Notes: a model not told the origin generated them from the letters alone. A DNA stretch of 64,000 bases from Adineta vaga (GCA_021613535.1 CP075492.1:6014001-6078000); one strand, 5' to 3'; positions 1 through 12,109 are shown, counted from the stretch's first letter. Numbers and translations are program-made.

Positions 1-1
1 T

Positions 2-436
2 GCCAATGAAAGTCAATACATTATCTTTATTGATCCAAGAAATATGATCATTGATGAACAATTACCACATATACTTGTACATTTACTTGAAGATAAGACA
101 TCATTAACTTTAACGAGTTCTTGTTTTGGATCAGTTGCACATGTCATAGGTGATGTGACCATTTGGAGAGCTGACATGTACAATGATACTATCATATCGC
201 CGTTTGTAATGAAACATATCAAGAAATATGAAACACTTCTAGAAGAACAATTAGTAAATATTTATGCAAAACGAATGAAAAATGAATATGAGAAAGGTAT
301 TCGATTAGCATCAGCACTTTATGCAACACAACGACATAAACTTTTACAATCAATGTTACCTTTAGCAGTTCCACGTTTTACAACAATCATGAATGAATTC
401 GAAGCATTATATCCAAAGGATCTCATTGATAATTAA
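2..436 (+). CDS. C-terminal part of an unrecognised protein (5' end outside window)
   Basis: The reading frame is open from base 2 and ends in TAA at 434-436, so this is the last exon, or part of it, of a gene that begins to the left of the window. An ATG at 44 exists, but the frame continues upstream of it, so it is not a convincing start. The visible 144 residues are mixed alpha/beta in character with no signal peptide or membrane segment. The C-terminal half is helical and charged. I do not recognise the family. Typical codon use for the window (A/T third positions) supports it being coding. The partial state prevents any functional call. Confidence 0.55.
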   Translation, partial: ANESQYIIFIDPRNMIIDEQLPHILVHLLEDKTSLTLTSSCFGSVAHVIGDVTIWRADMYNDTIISPFVMKHIKKYETLLEEQLVNIYAKRMKNEYEKGIRLASALYATQRHKLLQSMLPLAVPRFTTIMNEFEALYPKDLIDN

Positions 437-1395
437 CATTGCATTCTTCGCATTCTTTTTTTACTTATTGAAATAACAAACAGAAAAAAATCATAATAGA
501 AAATAGTAATAGTTCATTTTTCAATCTCATGGGAGATGTTAGATAGTAAACAACTATAAAATATAATAAAACAAAATGTAATTCATAGTTCTAACTAACA
601 ATTGATGTTATGGATTGATCGATTCTTCGCATTGAATTTCCTATAAGTAAGCATTAATCAAGTTTTTAACATATATGCTAGATCGGATGTAGACAGTAAC
701 ATAAAAATATAACTATGGAATAATTAAATGCATGATTTTACTAGACAATAAATTTGAAAATGAAACAACCGTTGTTGATTAAAGTGTGCTTTAATGTTAA
801 CTAGGTAGAAAAATGTTGTGCTTATTCTACTGAAAACAATCTGATGTGCGTATAGAAGAACTCTGCTTGCAACTTCTCGTTTAATTACATATTCTTACTT
901 TTTATACCACAAGTTTTACTCAGAGATAGTCGACTGATATTTTAAAGTAATACTCTTGATAACACGATGATTTGAATCGATCGTCGATTTCCCTCGTCAT
1001 TCGATTGAAACAAATAATTCTATTGTAAAAATAATCCGAACTATTTGTTATTTTTCTCTTAAGATTTAAAAGACTTTCATTTGTTAATGATAAGATTAGA
1101 CTTGCTTATATATTTTTTAATGTATTACCCTCACAGAATAAATGACATCTATTTACATTCAGTATTTAATCGACAAGAAAGCTTTGCATGTCGACTTAGA
1201 TCTCTATGGAATGCCCACGCGTTTTCAATCAGTTAAACTATGTATAATGTTTTCTCATTTCTCGCTTTTTTTTTCTTTTTTTCCATTTTTCCCCGAGGAA
1301 ACTCTGTCGCATTCATTTATTTTAGAATCATATTACTAAATTCTTTCCTGTTTCAATGAACATTTATTTTCGGATCATTTTTATCGACTAGTTTC
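437..1395. other. Intergenic, nothing recognised
   Basis: AT-rich sequence between the left-edge gene and the claudin-like gene. It holds only short ORFs with homopolymer-driven composition, such as a T/C-rich run near 1265-1290. It presumably contains the 3' UTR of the first gene and the promoter of the next. Confidence 0.5.
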
Positions 1396-2363
1396 ATGAC
1401 GACTTTGTTAAAAATTCAAATCTTATCCGTTCTAGCAACTGTTATAACAAATCTTATTGCTATAATAACATTTACAACGGATTATTGGACAATTATTGTT
1501 TATGATTTAGTCAAATTACATTCGTATACGAAATGGATGGTCATGGAAGAAGCAAATAATAGTAATATCTATATAATTAACAATACTAATGAAACACCGA
1601 TATTACCTGGAAATAATTTTCCATTATCAAATATTGTCTTTGGTTTTGAAGATAATTTAGTTTTATTTAAAACTCATAAAGGAATCTTTCGTCAATGTAA
1701 TTATTTAACGGATGATATGCGATCATATTTAAGTATACCAAAATGTCGAACATTGAAAATTGCTCATAATCGATATAGTGATGTCGTTCATGGAATGATC
1801 AATCCTGGACGAGAATTTATGCGTAAATAATGATCTTGTTTGTTATTGTTTCGAGATTGACGAAGTTCTTAGTTCGGAGACAGAAATCATTTCCTGCTTT
1901 CAAATAAAGTTCCGTTGAAAAACATGTTCATTTGATTATTTTAGGTTTACATAATATTGTCGCTTCATGTGCCATTCTAATTATACTTCTTCTTGTCGTT
2001 TGTACACTCGTTGGAATTATTGTTGGTATTCTAAATAGTGAAGTTCTAGCAACCATGACTGTTGGAATCATCTATCTAATTTCAAGTAAATTGTATTTTG
2101 ATATTCTAGAATGAAAATCTCTCTTTGTTCTAGCTATGTTTAGTTTATTTATTGTCACTATTATGTTTACAATCTTACGAGGTGAACGTAAACAATCGCA
2201 TTGTTTAGCATTAGAAATTTTAACTGATCCATTATGTTCATCTCGTACAATTGAACTTTCCTATTCTTTTATATTTGGATGTGTACTTGTTGTTTTTTCA
2301 TTTATCACATCTGTTTTATGGTTATCATTACAAGAAAAACAACGAAAATTTGCACAACATTAA
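1396..2363 (+). CDS. Claudin/PMP22-like four-transmembrane protein
   Basis: Three exons, 1396-1822, 1945-2085 and 2134-2363, join in phase to a 265-residue protein. Introns are 122 and 48 nt with GT/AG ends. TM1 covers about residues 8-28. The first extracellular loop is long and carries the claudin-type pattern: an aromatic W after TM1 (DYW), a GIF-x-x-C element in the place of GLW-x-x-C, and a second Cys about 18 residues later (PKC). Three further hydrophobic segments follow in exons 2 and 3, and the tail is short and basic. Members of this superfamily form paracellular junctions or act as channel gamma-type subunits. Which role applies here cannot be told. The loop is about 40 residues longer than in typical claudins and contains two N-glycosylation-like sites. 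The gene is convergent with the small gene ending at 2418. Confidence 0.7.
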
Positions 2364-2417
2364 ATTCGAAAAAAAAATAAAATTTAGTTTTAGTATTGCT
2401 TGAGAAACAAAGAATTG

Positions 2418-2681
2418 TTAAAAGAATCGTGTACGTCGAATACCAGTAAATGGATTTGTTCGTCGATTTCGATTTTTATAATCATAATCCACGTCAACTA
2501 TTGTTATAAATCGACTGAGAATAAATGCCACAAGAAAGGAAAATAAAACTAGACAAGTAAAAAACATATACCAAGAACATTCATCAAATAAATCGTTGAA
2601 TGATGGTAAAAGTTGAGAGAAATGTTTGATAATCTCTCGTTGAGCATCGAGACGACGTTGAGAATTTTTCAATAATGTCAT
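2418..2681 (-). CDS. Small single-pass membrane protein, unrecognised
   Basis: From the ATG at 2681 the ORF encodes 87 residues. A charged, probably helical N-terminal half is followed by one strongly hydrophobic segment (about residues 36-56) and a basic, Arg/Asn-rich tail. The frame stays open 14 codons further upstream without an ATG, so this may instead be the last exon of a longer gene with unseen 5' exons. It lies only 54 nt from the stop of the convergent claudin-like gene. No family is recognised. Support is the open frame and a coherent membrane-protein layout only. Confidence 0.35.
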   Translation of the reverse strand: MTLLKNSQRRLDAQREIIKHFSQLLPSFNDLFDECSWYMFFTCLVLFSFLVAFILSRFITIVDVDYDYKNRNRRTNPFTGIRRTRFF

Positions 2682-3966
2682 TTCAATCGATAAAATTGTT
2701 TCATCAATGTGAATAATGAACAAAAGAAGAAAGTAAATGTCACATAGGTTTCTAGAAATGCGTAGTTAGTCTAACTATCATTGTTGACGAATGTAAAAAA
2801 AAGAGAAAGAAAAAAAAACGATGAAGTAGCATGTGCTTGTTATTCGCGAGGAATGACGACGTCTCAGCAACATCTCGTCGTTTTCATCCTTTTTTTTCTG
2901 CTTCGTTCTCTAGATGAACGTCATGTAGATAGATTACTGAACTTTTTTTTCTTCTCCGTTCTTCCATCTACACGGAACTTGTTTTTTTCCTTCTCCATAG
3001 AATATGTAATTTTATGCGTTCAGATAACGTATGATTCTTTTCTCGTTGTACTCATTAGAATGAATAACTTAACCTTGCTCTTACGGAATCGATGTTTCTC
3101 TCTATATATTTTATCTTTGTTATCATCAATTCACCTTGTCAGATTGATAAACGTTAAATTAATATTGTAAAAAAATAAAAATTAATGATGATTATGCAAG
3201 GTTTTCTTTAACAAAACAAGTCGACTTTTTTTTTCGCATGACTACTATTGCTTGATAGATCATATGTACATTTGATTAATTCAATAAAAGCCGAACCTGA
3301 AATAATCATTTAGTCTAACATGATTTATCTCTTGTAATTTGATCTCCATATATTAAAGTCAATTCATGCAAAATAAAGTCCTTGGAGATCACTTTATATA
3401 AAGGTATAAAAATTCATGGAATGTATTCAATCGAGAGGTTTTCTTTTTGACTTTTACATTTACACGTACATTGTTCAACATGAGCGACCTTTTTTTCTCT
3501 CTTTCTTTTGTCTACCTGTTGGTGATTTTTATCAACATATCCTCAACTATGTAAGTATATGTCTACTTAGACTGTGAAATGTAAAGAAAGACGAAGCGCA
3601 TAGGAGGATATGTATAGTCCAGACTAATGGGCATAGACAAAGAAAGAAGAGATTCATTTTATTCTCTTTACATTCATAATGAACATATTCTTTTGTTTGT
3701 TCTCTCTCCCTCTGCATGAGTATTGGTGTGTCTGGTTTTTGTCGAAGGTTATACATGCGATGATGAATCATGATAATAACAACAGTTAGTTTTAACTTTC
3801 ATTCTTTTTTTTTTATTTCAAAGACTCGAAGGTTAAAATGTGTGACCTTGTTAAAATTTTACATTTCTTTGCTTTTTGTCTAATAGACACTTGATGAAAC
3901 TAATCCATTCGTATCAATTGCTTGATTCTTTCTCAGACAGACACTATTGTTTATCTTATCTTTTAG
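2682..3966. other. Intergenic, nothing recognised
   Basis: Long homopolymer-rich AT sequence. Plus-strand ORFs such as 2781-3170 translate to Phe/Leu/Ser-rich strings caused by T tracts and look non-coding. The right end, from about 3880, leads into the polypyrimidine tract and AG that abut the ATG at 3967. Confidence 0.5.
3955..3966 (+). promoter_or_regulatory. 3' splice acceptor abutting start codon (trans-splice candidate)
   Basis: A pyrimidine-rich stretch ends in TTTTAG at 3961-3966, and the ATG of the next gene begins at 3967. No coding exon is visible upstream. This fits addition of a spliced leader directly before the start codon. A 5' UTR cis-intron would look the same. Confidence 0.5.
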
Positions 3967-4902
3967 ATGTCAATTAAAATGAGTAATCCATCACAATTTG
4001 ATGTAGCTACAGCTGCACTTGAACATCTGGAATTACTTAATCGTTCGAATCAAAACCCATTGGAGATTGCTGCACAATTTCGAACGTTACTTCGTTCGAA
4101 AAAACCTCATTCATGCAATGTTGATTACACCTATACTGATTATATTACTGCGGATGCAACTCTTCGAAGACAAGGTTGCTTTCAAAATTTATCCAGTCAA
4201 CAACGATCGAAATCTTCAGGAAAGATTCAATGTAAATTTAATGAAGATCAATCGATGGTTGATTCATATTCTTCACAGGATTTGTCTAAATGTCAAAATA
4301 TTACAAGTTCAGTCGAAGATATGTATGTTGATTCAGGTATTGTTTCAACAGCGTCGAGCAATGCTTCGAATATTCGACCGATAATCACAGAAAAGAATAA
4401 TTTTAATCGTTTACAATATCCGACAATTAACTGGAGACAATTACGTGAAAAACAAAATGAACAACGTTTAAATAAAGTCAAACAATTCATTTCAACAAAA
4501 TTTCATATTCCAGGTGTTGAACCAACGAATTTATCTATGAGTTCATTAACAACTGTTACAGACAAATCCAATTTATCTACTTACTCAAATCCATTTCGAT
4601 CACGAAGAATTTTTCAAGACAGTGTTTCAATCGATAATTCCATATCACGAAGTCGATCGGATTCATCATCACCAACATCCATTCGTACACCATCTATATC
4701 TCCAATTAATTCAATGCGATCAACGTATACAATTACTCGATTAGATTCCACATCACTTAATGATAATAACGAAGATATATTCGTTCCTATTGCTGATTGT
4801 AATTTGATTATTAAACATAAAGCAAATGGACGAATGAAGAGATTATCTCATTATGAAACGAAATATTTTCGTGATAATCCTGAAGAAACTATTTACATTT
4901 GA
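3967..4902 (+). CDS. Ser-rich single-exon protein, unrecognised
   Basis: An uninterrupted 311-residue ORF begins at the ATG directly after a splice-acceptor-like TTTTAG. The N-terminal 60 residues look helical (a Leu/Ala-rich segment with LEHLELL and AAQFRTLL). The middle is Ser/Asn-rich and probably disordered, with a charged helix around residues 155-175. A second Ser/Arg-rich stretch (SRSRSDSSS) could be a phosphorylation target. The C-terminus (about residues 265-311) is again more ordered. There is no signal peptide or TM. I do not recognise the family; by composition it could be a cytoskeletal or centrosomal adaptor, but that is a guess. It is convergent with the JHY-like gene. Confidence 0.6.
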   Translation: MSIKMSNPSQFDVATAALEHLELLNRSNQNPLEIAAQFRTLLRSKKPHSCNVDYTYTDYITADATLRRQGCFQNLSSQQRSKSSGKIQCKFNEDQSMVDSYSSQDLSKCQNITSSVEDMYVDSGIVSTASSNASNIRPIITEKNNFNRLQYPTINWRQLREKQNEQRLNKVKQFISTKFHIPGVEPTNLSMSSLTTVTDKSNLSTYSNPFRSRRIFQDSVSIDNSISRSRSDSSSPTSIRTPSISPINSMRSTYTITRLDSTSLNDNNEDIFVPIADCNLIIKHKANGRMKRLSHYETKYFRDNPEETIYI

Positions 4903-5226
4903 CATCATTTATATCAGAATTACTTTGTGTGCTTTTGATTATTATTTTTTCTTTCGATTTGACTATTTGATCTTTATTAGGCTTTGACTTTTTTTTATAA
5001 TTAGAAAAAAGAAGACCGAAACGTTTAAATCCATTCTGATCTTGTCTTCAAGCAAATTCATAACAAAACAAAAAAACAAAATAATGAAAGATCTTGGAAG
5101 TCAGCAGATATGGAAGGAAAATATAAACGAGATATTATCATCATAAAAGAAAAAAAAAAGAAAAACCGAAGTAGGATTATCACAGGGTTCTCGATCATGA
5201 AATTGTCTGTGAGTCTTTTTTTGATA
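4903..5226. other. Short convergent intergenic spacer
   Basis: A 324-nt spacer between two convergent stops. It is AT-rich with A tracts and presumably holds both 3' UTRs. No other feature is seen. Confidence 0.5.
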
Positions 5227-8200
5227 TTATTCGATTACAACTAATTCTTCACCTTCTTGTAATGGTCGTTCAGTTAATTCATCACGTATAACTTTCATTA
5301 ATGAATCATCTGCAAGTTCGATATGTTCATTTTGATCAGTACTAGATTTTCGTTTATGTGCTTGAATAGAATGTGTTCGTTCACGAACTATATGTGTGAC
5401 TTCATCAGCTGGAACAAAAGTTTCAAATCGTAATGGTCGTCGATGACTACCGTTATCACTACTTATCCGACTTGTTGGAGATGCAATTTTGGCTGGTGAT
5501 AAACGTCGTACACTCGTTCGATGCGATGATGGACTTTCGATAATACTTCTATGTTGACTATCATTTTCATCATTTTGTTCACGTCGTTTCTTTGGTGGAT
5601 TGTTGATTGATCGATTGACAGGAGTAACGTCTCGTTCGTCATATCTATCAACAGTTTCTACGAGTTCATATTGTTCATGTTGTGGAAGTCGTATGCGTTG
5701 TTTTGAACCAGATGATGATGCTGTTGAAATAACTTCAACTAAACGACGTGTTTTCGGCGAACGAGTAGCAACTGCAACAGAACGACGTGCGGATGGTGGT
5801 TGGGAATATAACTCAACTTGACGACGACTAGAAGGAGCTTGATGAATGACTTCATGGGTACGATGAATAGGTGGTGTACGATAGGAAACGTCAACAGGAC
5901 GACGAGCCGGAACGAATGGAACAATTTCTGTCATAGAAACAGGAGATGAATGAGTCGATTTACTTGGAAATCGAAGCGGTCGCTTGGATAGATGAGTATT
6001 TTCAAATTGCTACAAATTGGAAATAAAAACAAAATCGATTATATCAGGAATTCATTTTCAAAACAATTCTGAAATGTACTTTTCTATCACAGCATCATTC
6101 TTTCTTAATTATTAAGTACAGGTCATATGTGTTTATGTTGTCCTCATCCTTGTATACTGCCTAATGCTTCAAGTCATTCTTTCATTGTTAAGCAAACATT
6201 TGCTTTGTCTCTTTCAATACCTCCTATCAAAACAAATTTATAAACATAATAAAAGCATTTCGTTGCTCGATTAGTAAAAAAAGAGTTTTTATAAATTTAA
6301 TTTCGCGTCTCCTCCCACAATTGCGAACTACTGAATTTTTCTGACTAAAGTACAATATAAAGTACAATTTAATGAATTACTCGAGAAGTTTTTGAATCTT
6401 CGGTTGGTGATCGTGTTTCCGATGATGTACGAGATGTAACTTCGGATATAATCTTCTTATTTCTTGCTTCTATTTGTTGAGCATATTCTTTTACTTTATT
6501 CGCTTTTTCTACCTAAATAGAACAAGATATATAAAATTGAAATTTTAAGAAGACAATGTTCAGACTTTTTCTCTATAAGTAGTATTCTCTGAATCAAAAC
6601 CAAGATGACCTGTACCAAATCCGCAATTCTTTTTAAATCGATCGTAATCACGCGTTGTATATGGTTTGAATTCTTTCGATCTTCTTGAATGATGCATCTG
6701 AGCTAGATATGAATCTTTAAAAAGGAAAATCATTTTGCATATGACAATGAACAAAACCAAAATCAATTCATACTTTCTTCTTGACTTCGATCAGTAAAAT
6801 TGTAAGTATCTCTCGTTTGATTTAATGAATTATATCCCGAATAACTCAGTCCGGTTGCTCGAGTACCAAGTGAGCCAGTGAATGAACTAGCACTTGTAGT
6901 CATTGCTACTGAACTTCGTTGAGGTGAATGTGTTGCGGGTAAATTCTAATAGTAAATATTATGAGATAATCATTCATTCATCAGACTGCATTCATCTTAC
7001 TTGATTGATACTACGTTCCATTTTTCGAATATGTCGATCTAATGCATCAGTAGTAGTCCGATTTGTTCGTTCTGAACTTGAATGATCTGTTAATTGTTGT
7101 TGTTGATGTTGTTGTTGTTGAGAGTTTTGTTCATCAAGAACACGTAAATTGATATCGACGGAAAGATTTTCATTCATATGATTTATATCACCATCTACAT
7201 AGAAAGGAAATCTTTCTTCATGAAACGAATCAAGAGAAATTTACCGATCGGAATCTCAACAATTGTTGGTATCGTACCAAATTGTCCTTGATTACCTGTA
7301 TTTAAATTAATGGTTAAGGGTAAAGTTGTCTGAGGTGAAAAATTTTGACTATGTTCATCATCATTTCCACCGTGTAGACCTTTTCGTTTTGTATAGAGAG
7401 TCTGATATTTTTGAGTTGAAATTCGATGAAAATAATTCTCTTTATTTTTAATCATTCCAATATTTTTTTCAATATAATTCGGTAGATCTGAATCGATTGG
7501 ACGATGAGAAAGACGTTGAGGCGATTGAGTTGCACGAGATGACTGTTGACCAGTGTAAGTAGTTGATGTTGTATTTGAACCTACTGTTGCTTTTCCTCGA
7601 GCAGGAAGTTCACGTTTTTTGACATTTTTATCTTGAAATTTTCCATTTGTCTGTTGTAATTTATTCCACATTGCTTTCGAAAAGAAAGAAGATCAATTTA
7701 AATGACTAGAACAATAAGAAAGGAAGTATTTACCTTGTCTTTTCTGATCTTGATTATTTGTTGATACTTTTTGTCGTGAATTATTGTGATGATTTGTTTG
7801 AAATAATTCGTCATCATTCGAAAGACTTGGTTCGAAAGTTTCACCCGTCGGATTAATGAATGGATTCGTATTTTGTTGTCGAAATGATGGAAGCCCGGGT
7901 GATGAATCATTTTGTTGATGCAATTGATGATCACGATCGTATTGATCAAAGTATAACTCTGGATCTGCAGGGTTCGATGAAGGTATATATATATCTGTAC
8001 TACCCATATTTACTGCATGAGGATACTGTTGTTGATGTTGACCTAATGTATTGAAAAGATCATTAAATCTACTACCGTATAACGAATCAATCAATGTTTA
8101 ATGTGAATGAAAGAAATTATTTGAATGTACACATCCTATCGATGTTTATTTGGCTTCAAAAAAGATTTTGATAGTAGTCAATGTTATTTATAATTCTTTC

Positions 8201-8881
8201 TTCTACACTGAAAAATATTATTTTTCCATTTGAAAGAAACCATACGAATCAAATTTTTGCATATACCTTTCAATGCATTTGCTATTTTAATAGGCGTAAT
8301 TTGCGTATAAGAAAGATCTTTCTTGTAAATCGAACTAATTTAAGCGAAAAGAAAATTTACCATGATTCACTTGTGATTGATAGGACATAGAATTTTGTGA
8401 ATGAATAGAAGGAGCATGAGATGATGTCGATTTTTGCTGATGAGGATTAGATAATGAATCAAGTTCTGTGAGTAAAGGATCGAATAGTGAATCTTGTCGA
8501 GCTTCATTTCTACGATCAAACAATGGTATACATCTATGAAATGATTCTCCTATGTTAATTGATTTACTTTGGTGTAGTTTCTGATGCATGAGAATGATGA
8601 TTATTCGTTGATTGAATATCGTACGGACTTTTTGTTGCACCTGCCTGAACTGATGATGCTTTACTAGTTGAATGGGATGATTGAGCCGTTAATCGACTTG
8701 AAGCATATCTATACATACTCTCGTCTTCCTTGTTACCATAAGAAGTTGTTTGTGGATAATCTGTTTGTCCATAGGTAGCATTGCCATCTTGAGTTTTCGT
8801 TTGTTCATCGTATGAATATGGATTATTGTTATAATCAGAAGTGTATTGATTGTCAACTAACATTTGATCAAAGGTAGTCAT
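5227..8881 (-). CDS. Low-complexity protein with a JHY-like conserved motif (putative cilium-related)
   Basis: At least nine exons: 8568-8881, 8361-8533, about 8075-7734, 7245-7673, 7001-7194, 6774-6945, 6566-6714, 6381-6512 and 5227-6009. The start is the ATG at 8881. Most of the roughly 900 residues are Ser/Gln/Asn-rich and disordered, including a Gln/His run near 7085-7125. The ordered core is split over the exons at 6566-6714 and 6381-6512: a KPYTTRDYDRF element, then GHLGFDSENTTYREK, then a helical EKANKVKEYAQQIEARNKK. This resembles the conserved region of JHY (C11orf63), a protein needed for ependymal motile cilia; I recall that pattern only approximately. Rotifers are heavily ciliated, so the idea is reasonable. 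The last exon is Arg/Ser/Pro-rich. All junctions keep phase except exon 2 to exon 3, where the visible sites do not match (phase 1 against 2). A missed micro-exon or indel is likely there. Confidence 0.6.
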
Positions 8882-10181
8882 GATTGATTTTTTTCTCTTC
8901 TGAACCTACGAAAAGACAACAGATGGAATTATACTGACGTCAACATCATTCTCTCTTTTCGATGATTACTATGACAGCAATCCTTTGTTTACAGTTGAAA
9001 AAAAGAAAAAGAGAAAGAAAAAGAAACGAATATAGATGGCAGAGAAATTTCAATTAGAATAACATAGATTCGCATACTTAATTGATTTATGAAGAAAAAC
9101 AGTTGAAAATAGAATCATTTAGACCTTGTTTCAATAAATAATTTCTTCTTTATAATGACTAACTATCCTCAAGCAATATTGATCATAAGTAATGCTTTGT
9201 TGTGCAATTTGGTACCACACCCAATAATAATATTTCCAAAGAATATGCACTTATTTTACCTAAGAAAATCTTACTGATTAGTTACCTCTGTTTAAAATAG
9301 TATCGTTTGATTGTATTGAAGAAATGTTTGTTTCTAAGTATGTTTTCTTCTATATGTGTGAATTCTTAAATATCTAGCATCACATTTATAGAGAAACTAA
9401 GAAGAACAAAAATAGTTGGCTTTAAGCGAATAAACATTGTATTTTCACTCGATTGTATGACGACGTATTACTCCTATATCTACTTCTATTGTTTGACTTA
9501 CTTTTCAATATTTCGTAAACTCTATAGCCACAAATTGAAAAACAACGAGGACACTGCGCTCTTCTCCCGTTACAAATAAAGATGATCATCATCTCGTCTA
9601 TCTTACATATATATCTCTATTTAACTGGATATTCATAGACGTTATTAATAATTGCAACAGTATGTAAATACTTTGATGAAATGAATATTTTCCAAATACA
9701 AAACATCAATTCAAAAGATTGATCAACTAGTCTACTTAGCTTTTACCAATTATCACCAATCACAACACAATAATTATAGTTTTACATGTATCTTAATTTT
9801 CATCAAAGCGCTTTTCAAGCAACACAAATTCCATCATTTACAGATTTCTTGCACATTACTTTAAAAACATTTGATTCGATTACTAGAACATATGTTGTTA
9901 GTTGAAAGATTATTGATTGATTCTTTCCATATATATTAGTACATAACTTACACTTCAATCATTCATTCTCTCTCTTATTTTAGATATACTATTATGACCT
10001 AACATCCATAATCGCAAAAAACTTTCTATTCAATATCATACTCTAAAAATTATACCATGACGAAATTATATTAAATACGATTTTTTCCATTAACTATTCA
10101 AAGAATAACAAGTTTATACACCATTCGTTTCTTTTTAATATTGGAGATTTCATATACTTGAAATTACAAAAATGTCTTTTT

Positions 10182-10208
10182 TCGTCGTCATCGTCATCGT
10201 CATCGTCA
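10182..10208. repeat. CGTCAT hexamer/trimer microsatellite
   Basis: An imperfect run of cgtcat units. It produces an Asp-rich shadow ORF on the minus strand, which I treat as non-coding. Confidence 0.8.
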
Positions 10209-10349
10209 ACATTACCATATACGATAAACAAACAAAACTCGAACAGGTTTTTCAATCGTCTATATGCAATGGCGTAAAGAATCAAATAAGCTTTTCTTTT
10301 CTTTTTCTCTTCGTTTATTCATCAGAAGTTTTTTTCTTTTCTCTTCAAT

Positions 10350-10372
10350 TTCTTCTTCTTCTTCTTCTTCTT
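10350..10372. repeat. TTC microsatellite
   Basis: Perfect tct/ttc repeat upstream of the QRICH1-like gene. Confidence 0.85.
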
Positions 10373-10559
10373 TTGCTTCTGCCTCCTCTTAAGAGAAATA
10401 TAAATCAACATCATAGAGATGTTGATGGCATCTCAGTCAACGTCGACCACTATTCAAACATTACCTTCAGATCAGTCGTACGAACAGAAACAGCAACAAG
10501 AATTTGAAGGCATAATAAACAGTCGAATTCTTCAATCCTAAGAAGAAAGAGTGAATTCC

Positions 10560-12109
10560 ATGGATTCGGATGATGATATCAATAATAATCATTCTAAACT
10601 ATCAAATACTGATACTAATGGTCAATACTTGACTGAACAACCAATCGTGTCTAATCGTCGACCTTCTCGTCGAATTATTGGTGATAATACTCATGATCAA
10701 ATCTCTTCAGGAAATTTAAATGAACCGGATCCAAATGTCTTTCTCATATCTTCGGATACAAATTCTCATAATACTATACGTAAAACGAAACATGATGTCA
10801 AACGTTTTGTTATGTACATAGATGAACAATTCGGTGAACAAATATCTTTACATACAATCTCAGCAGAGACTCTCTGCAATTATTTGAAACATTATTTTGA
10901 AAATACGAAAAAATTCGATGGAACACAATATGAACCCGATACATTGAGAAGTTTTCTTTTAAGTATTGAACGTTATTTGAAAAGTAAAAACTACTCATAT
11001 AATCTCATGGAATCACCATTATTTCACTCTTGTCGGCAAGTCATTCTAAATAAACGAGAAGAATGGAAACGATTAGGTGGAACGAATCATTTGAAACCAT
11101 CAACATTGACATCATTGAATACACAAAATTTAACATTATTCGATCGAACAAAACCAGATGGTTTATTACTTGAAATGTATGTTCATATAACAAAATTATG
11201 TCAGTTATCCATTACACAATTACTCTGGAGTGATATTTCCTTAATTGATGAACAGTATTTGATTTGTCAACAAGATAAAATAGAAAATCCAACATTTAGG
11301 TTCTACAAAACATATCATAATTGATTTAGAGAAAATAAAACTTCTTGTTCTTTAGACTTTATGCTACACCTCATCAATTATCAAAATGTCCGGTGCAAGC
11401 TTATCGTCTTTACGCCACTCATCGACCGCCACAATGCAATACACCACAATCACCATTTTTCCTTACACCACGTTCAACGAATACTCATCATGTTTGGTAA
11501 GGTTAAAGAGTGAAATTCTGTCTATTATTTCAATTCTCTTCAAGGTACAAAACAACCGCAGCTGGTAAAAATCTTGAACAGATCCTTCAAAAAGCCATAC
11601 AACATGCTGCTCTTATAAAGCAATCTTCACCATCTTCTTTCGTAACGAAATCATTGTCAACAACGAATTTAAATGGTAAACGAAGTGAACCACCCACTAA
11701 TTTCTTTCCATTTCCAAAACGTGTGTCATCTTCCATTCAACCATTGAATCTATCTGTTACATCCACAGTCGAAGAAGATAGTGGAACAGCTTCTTCATCT
11801 CCATCGAATTCATCATCACATGAACTATTAGTCGATTTTTCAAATAAACAAATTTTAACTCCTGTTTGGAATGAAAATGTTACTGATATATTATTAACTG
11901 TAGCTAAACAACGAGATACACGAATGGTAAAGATCAATACACTTCGAGCCTATTTAGAAGAAAAGCTAGGTGTTGTGGAATTCTTATGTCTCTATCGTGG
12001 TTTTAAATCCGAACCAAAATTAACTTTTCATAAGACACCATGGGAACATTATCAACATTTTTTACCTGTTCTTTTTACATTACTAACACTTGACAATACA
12101 ACGGTTTGA
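10560..12109 (+). CDS. QRICH1/ZMYM/KIAA1958-like protein with Crypton-derived domain
   Basis: Three exons, 10560-11299, 11356-11496 and 11545-12109, join in phase to 481 residues. The N-terminal 75 residues are Asp/Asn/Ser-rich and disordered. Residues from about 75 to 350 match the DUF3504-type domain shared by QRICH1, KIAA1958 and ZMYM2-4, which derives from a Crypton tyrosine recombinase. Diagnostic blocks are FDGTQYEPDTLRSFLLSIERYL, KSKNYSYN, KREEWKRLG, then LYATPHQLSKCPVQAYRLY, ATHRPP and W-Y-K-T-T-AAGKN-L in the later exons. The conserved Trp is split by the second intron (TG|G), a strong sign the splice sites are right. A Ser-rich linker and an ordered C-terminal 80 residues follow. 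Vertebrate relatives are nuclear chromatin/transcription proteins, so a nuclear role is inferred. The start was set at the first in-frame ATG after the TAA at 10539. Confidence 0.8.

Larger units (their letters stand above)
8882..10559. other. Divergent intergenic region
   Basis: About 1.7 kb between the divergently transcribed JHY-like and QRICH1-like genes, so it should contain both promoters. It is AT-rich with simple repeats at 10182-10208 and 10350-10372. A short in-frame ORF at 10425-10541 precedes the next gene and is discussed separately. Confidence 0.5.

Noticed and set aside
2781-3170. 129-codon plus ORF in the 2.7-3.2 kb spacer
   Set aside because: Phe/Leu/Ser strings derive from T tracts; no conserved pattern.
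10172-10507. Plus ORF over the microsatellites upstream of the QRICH1-like gene
   Set aside because: Driven by the CGTCAT and TTC repeats; another frame holds the plausible uORF.
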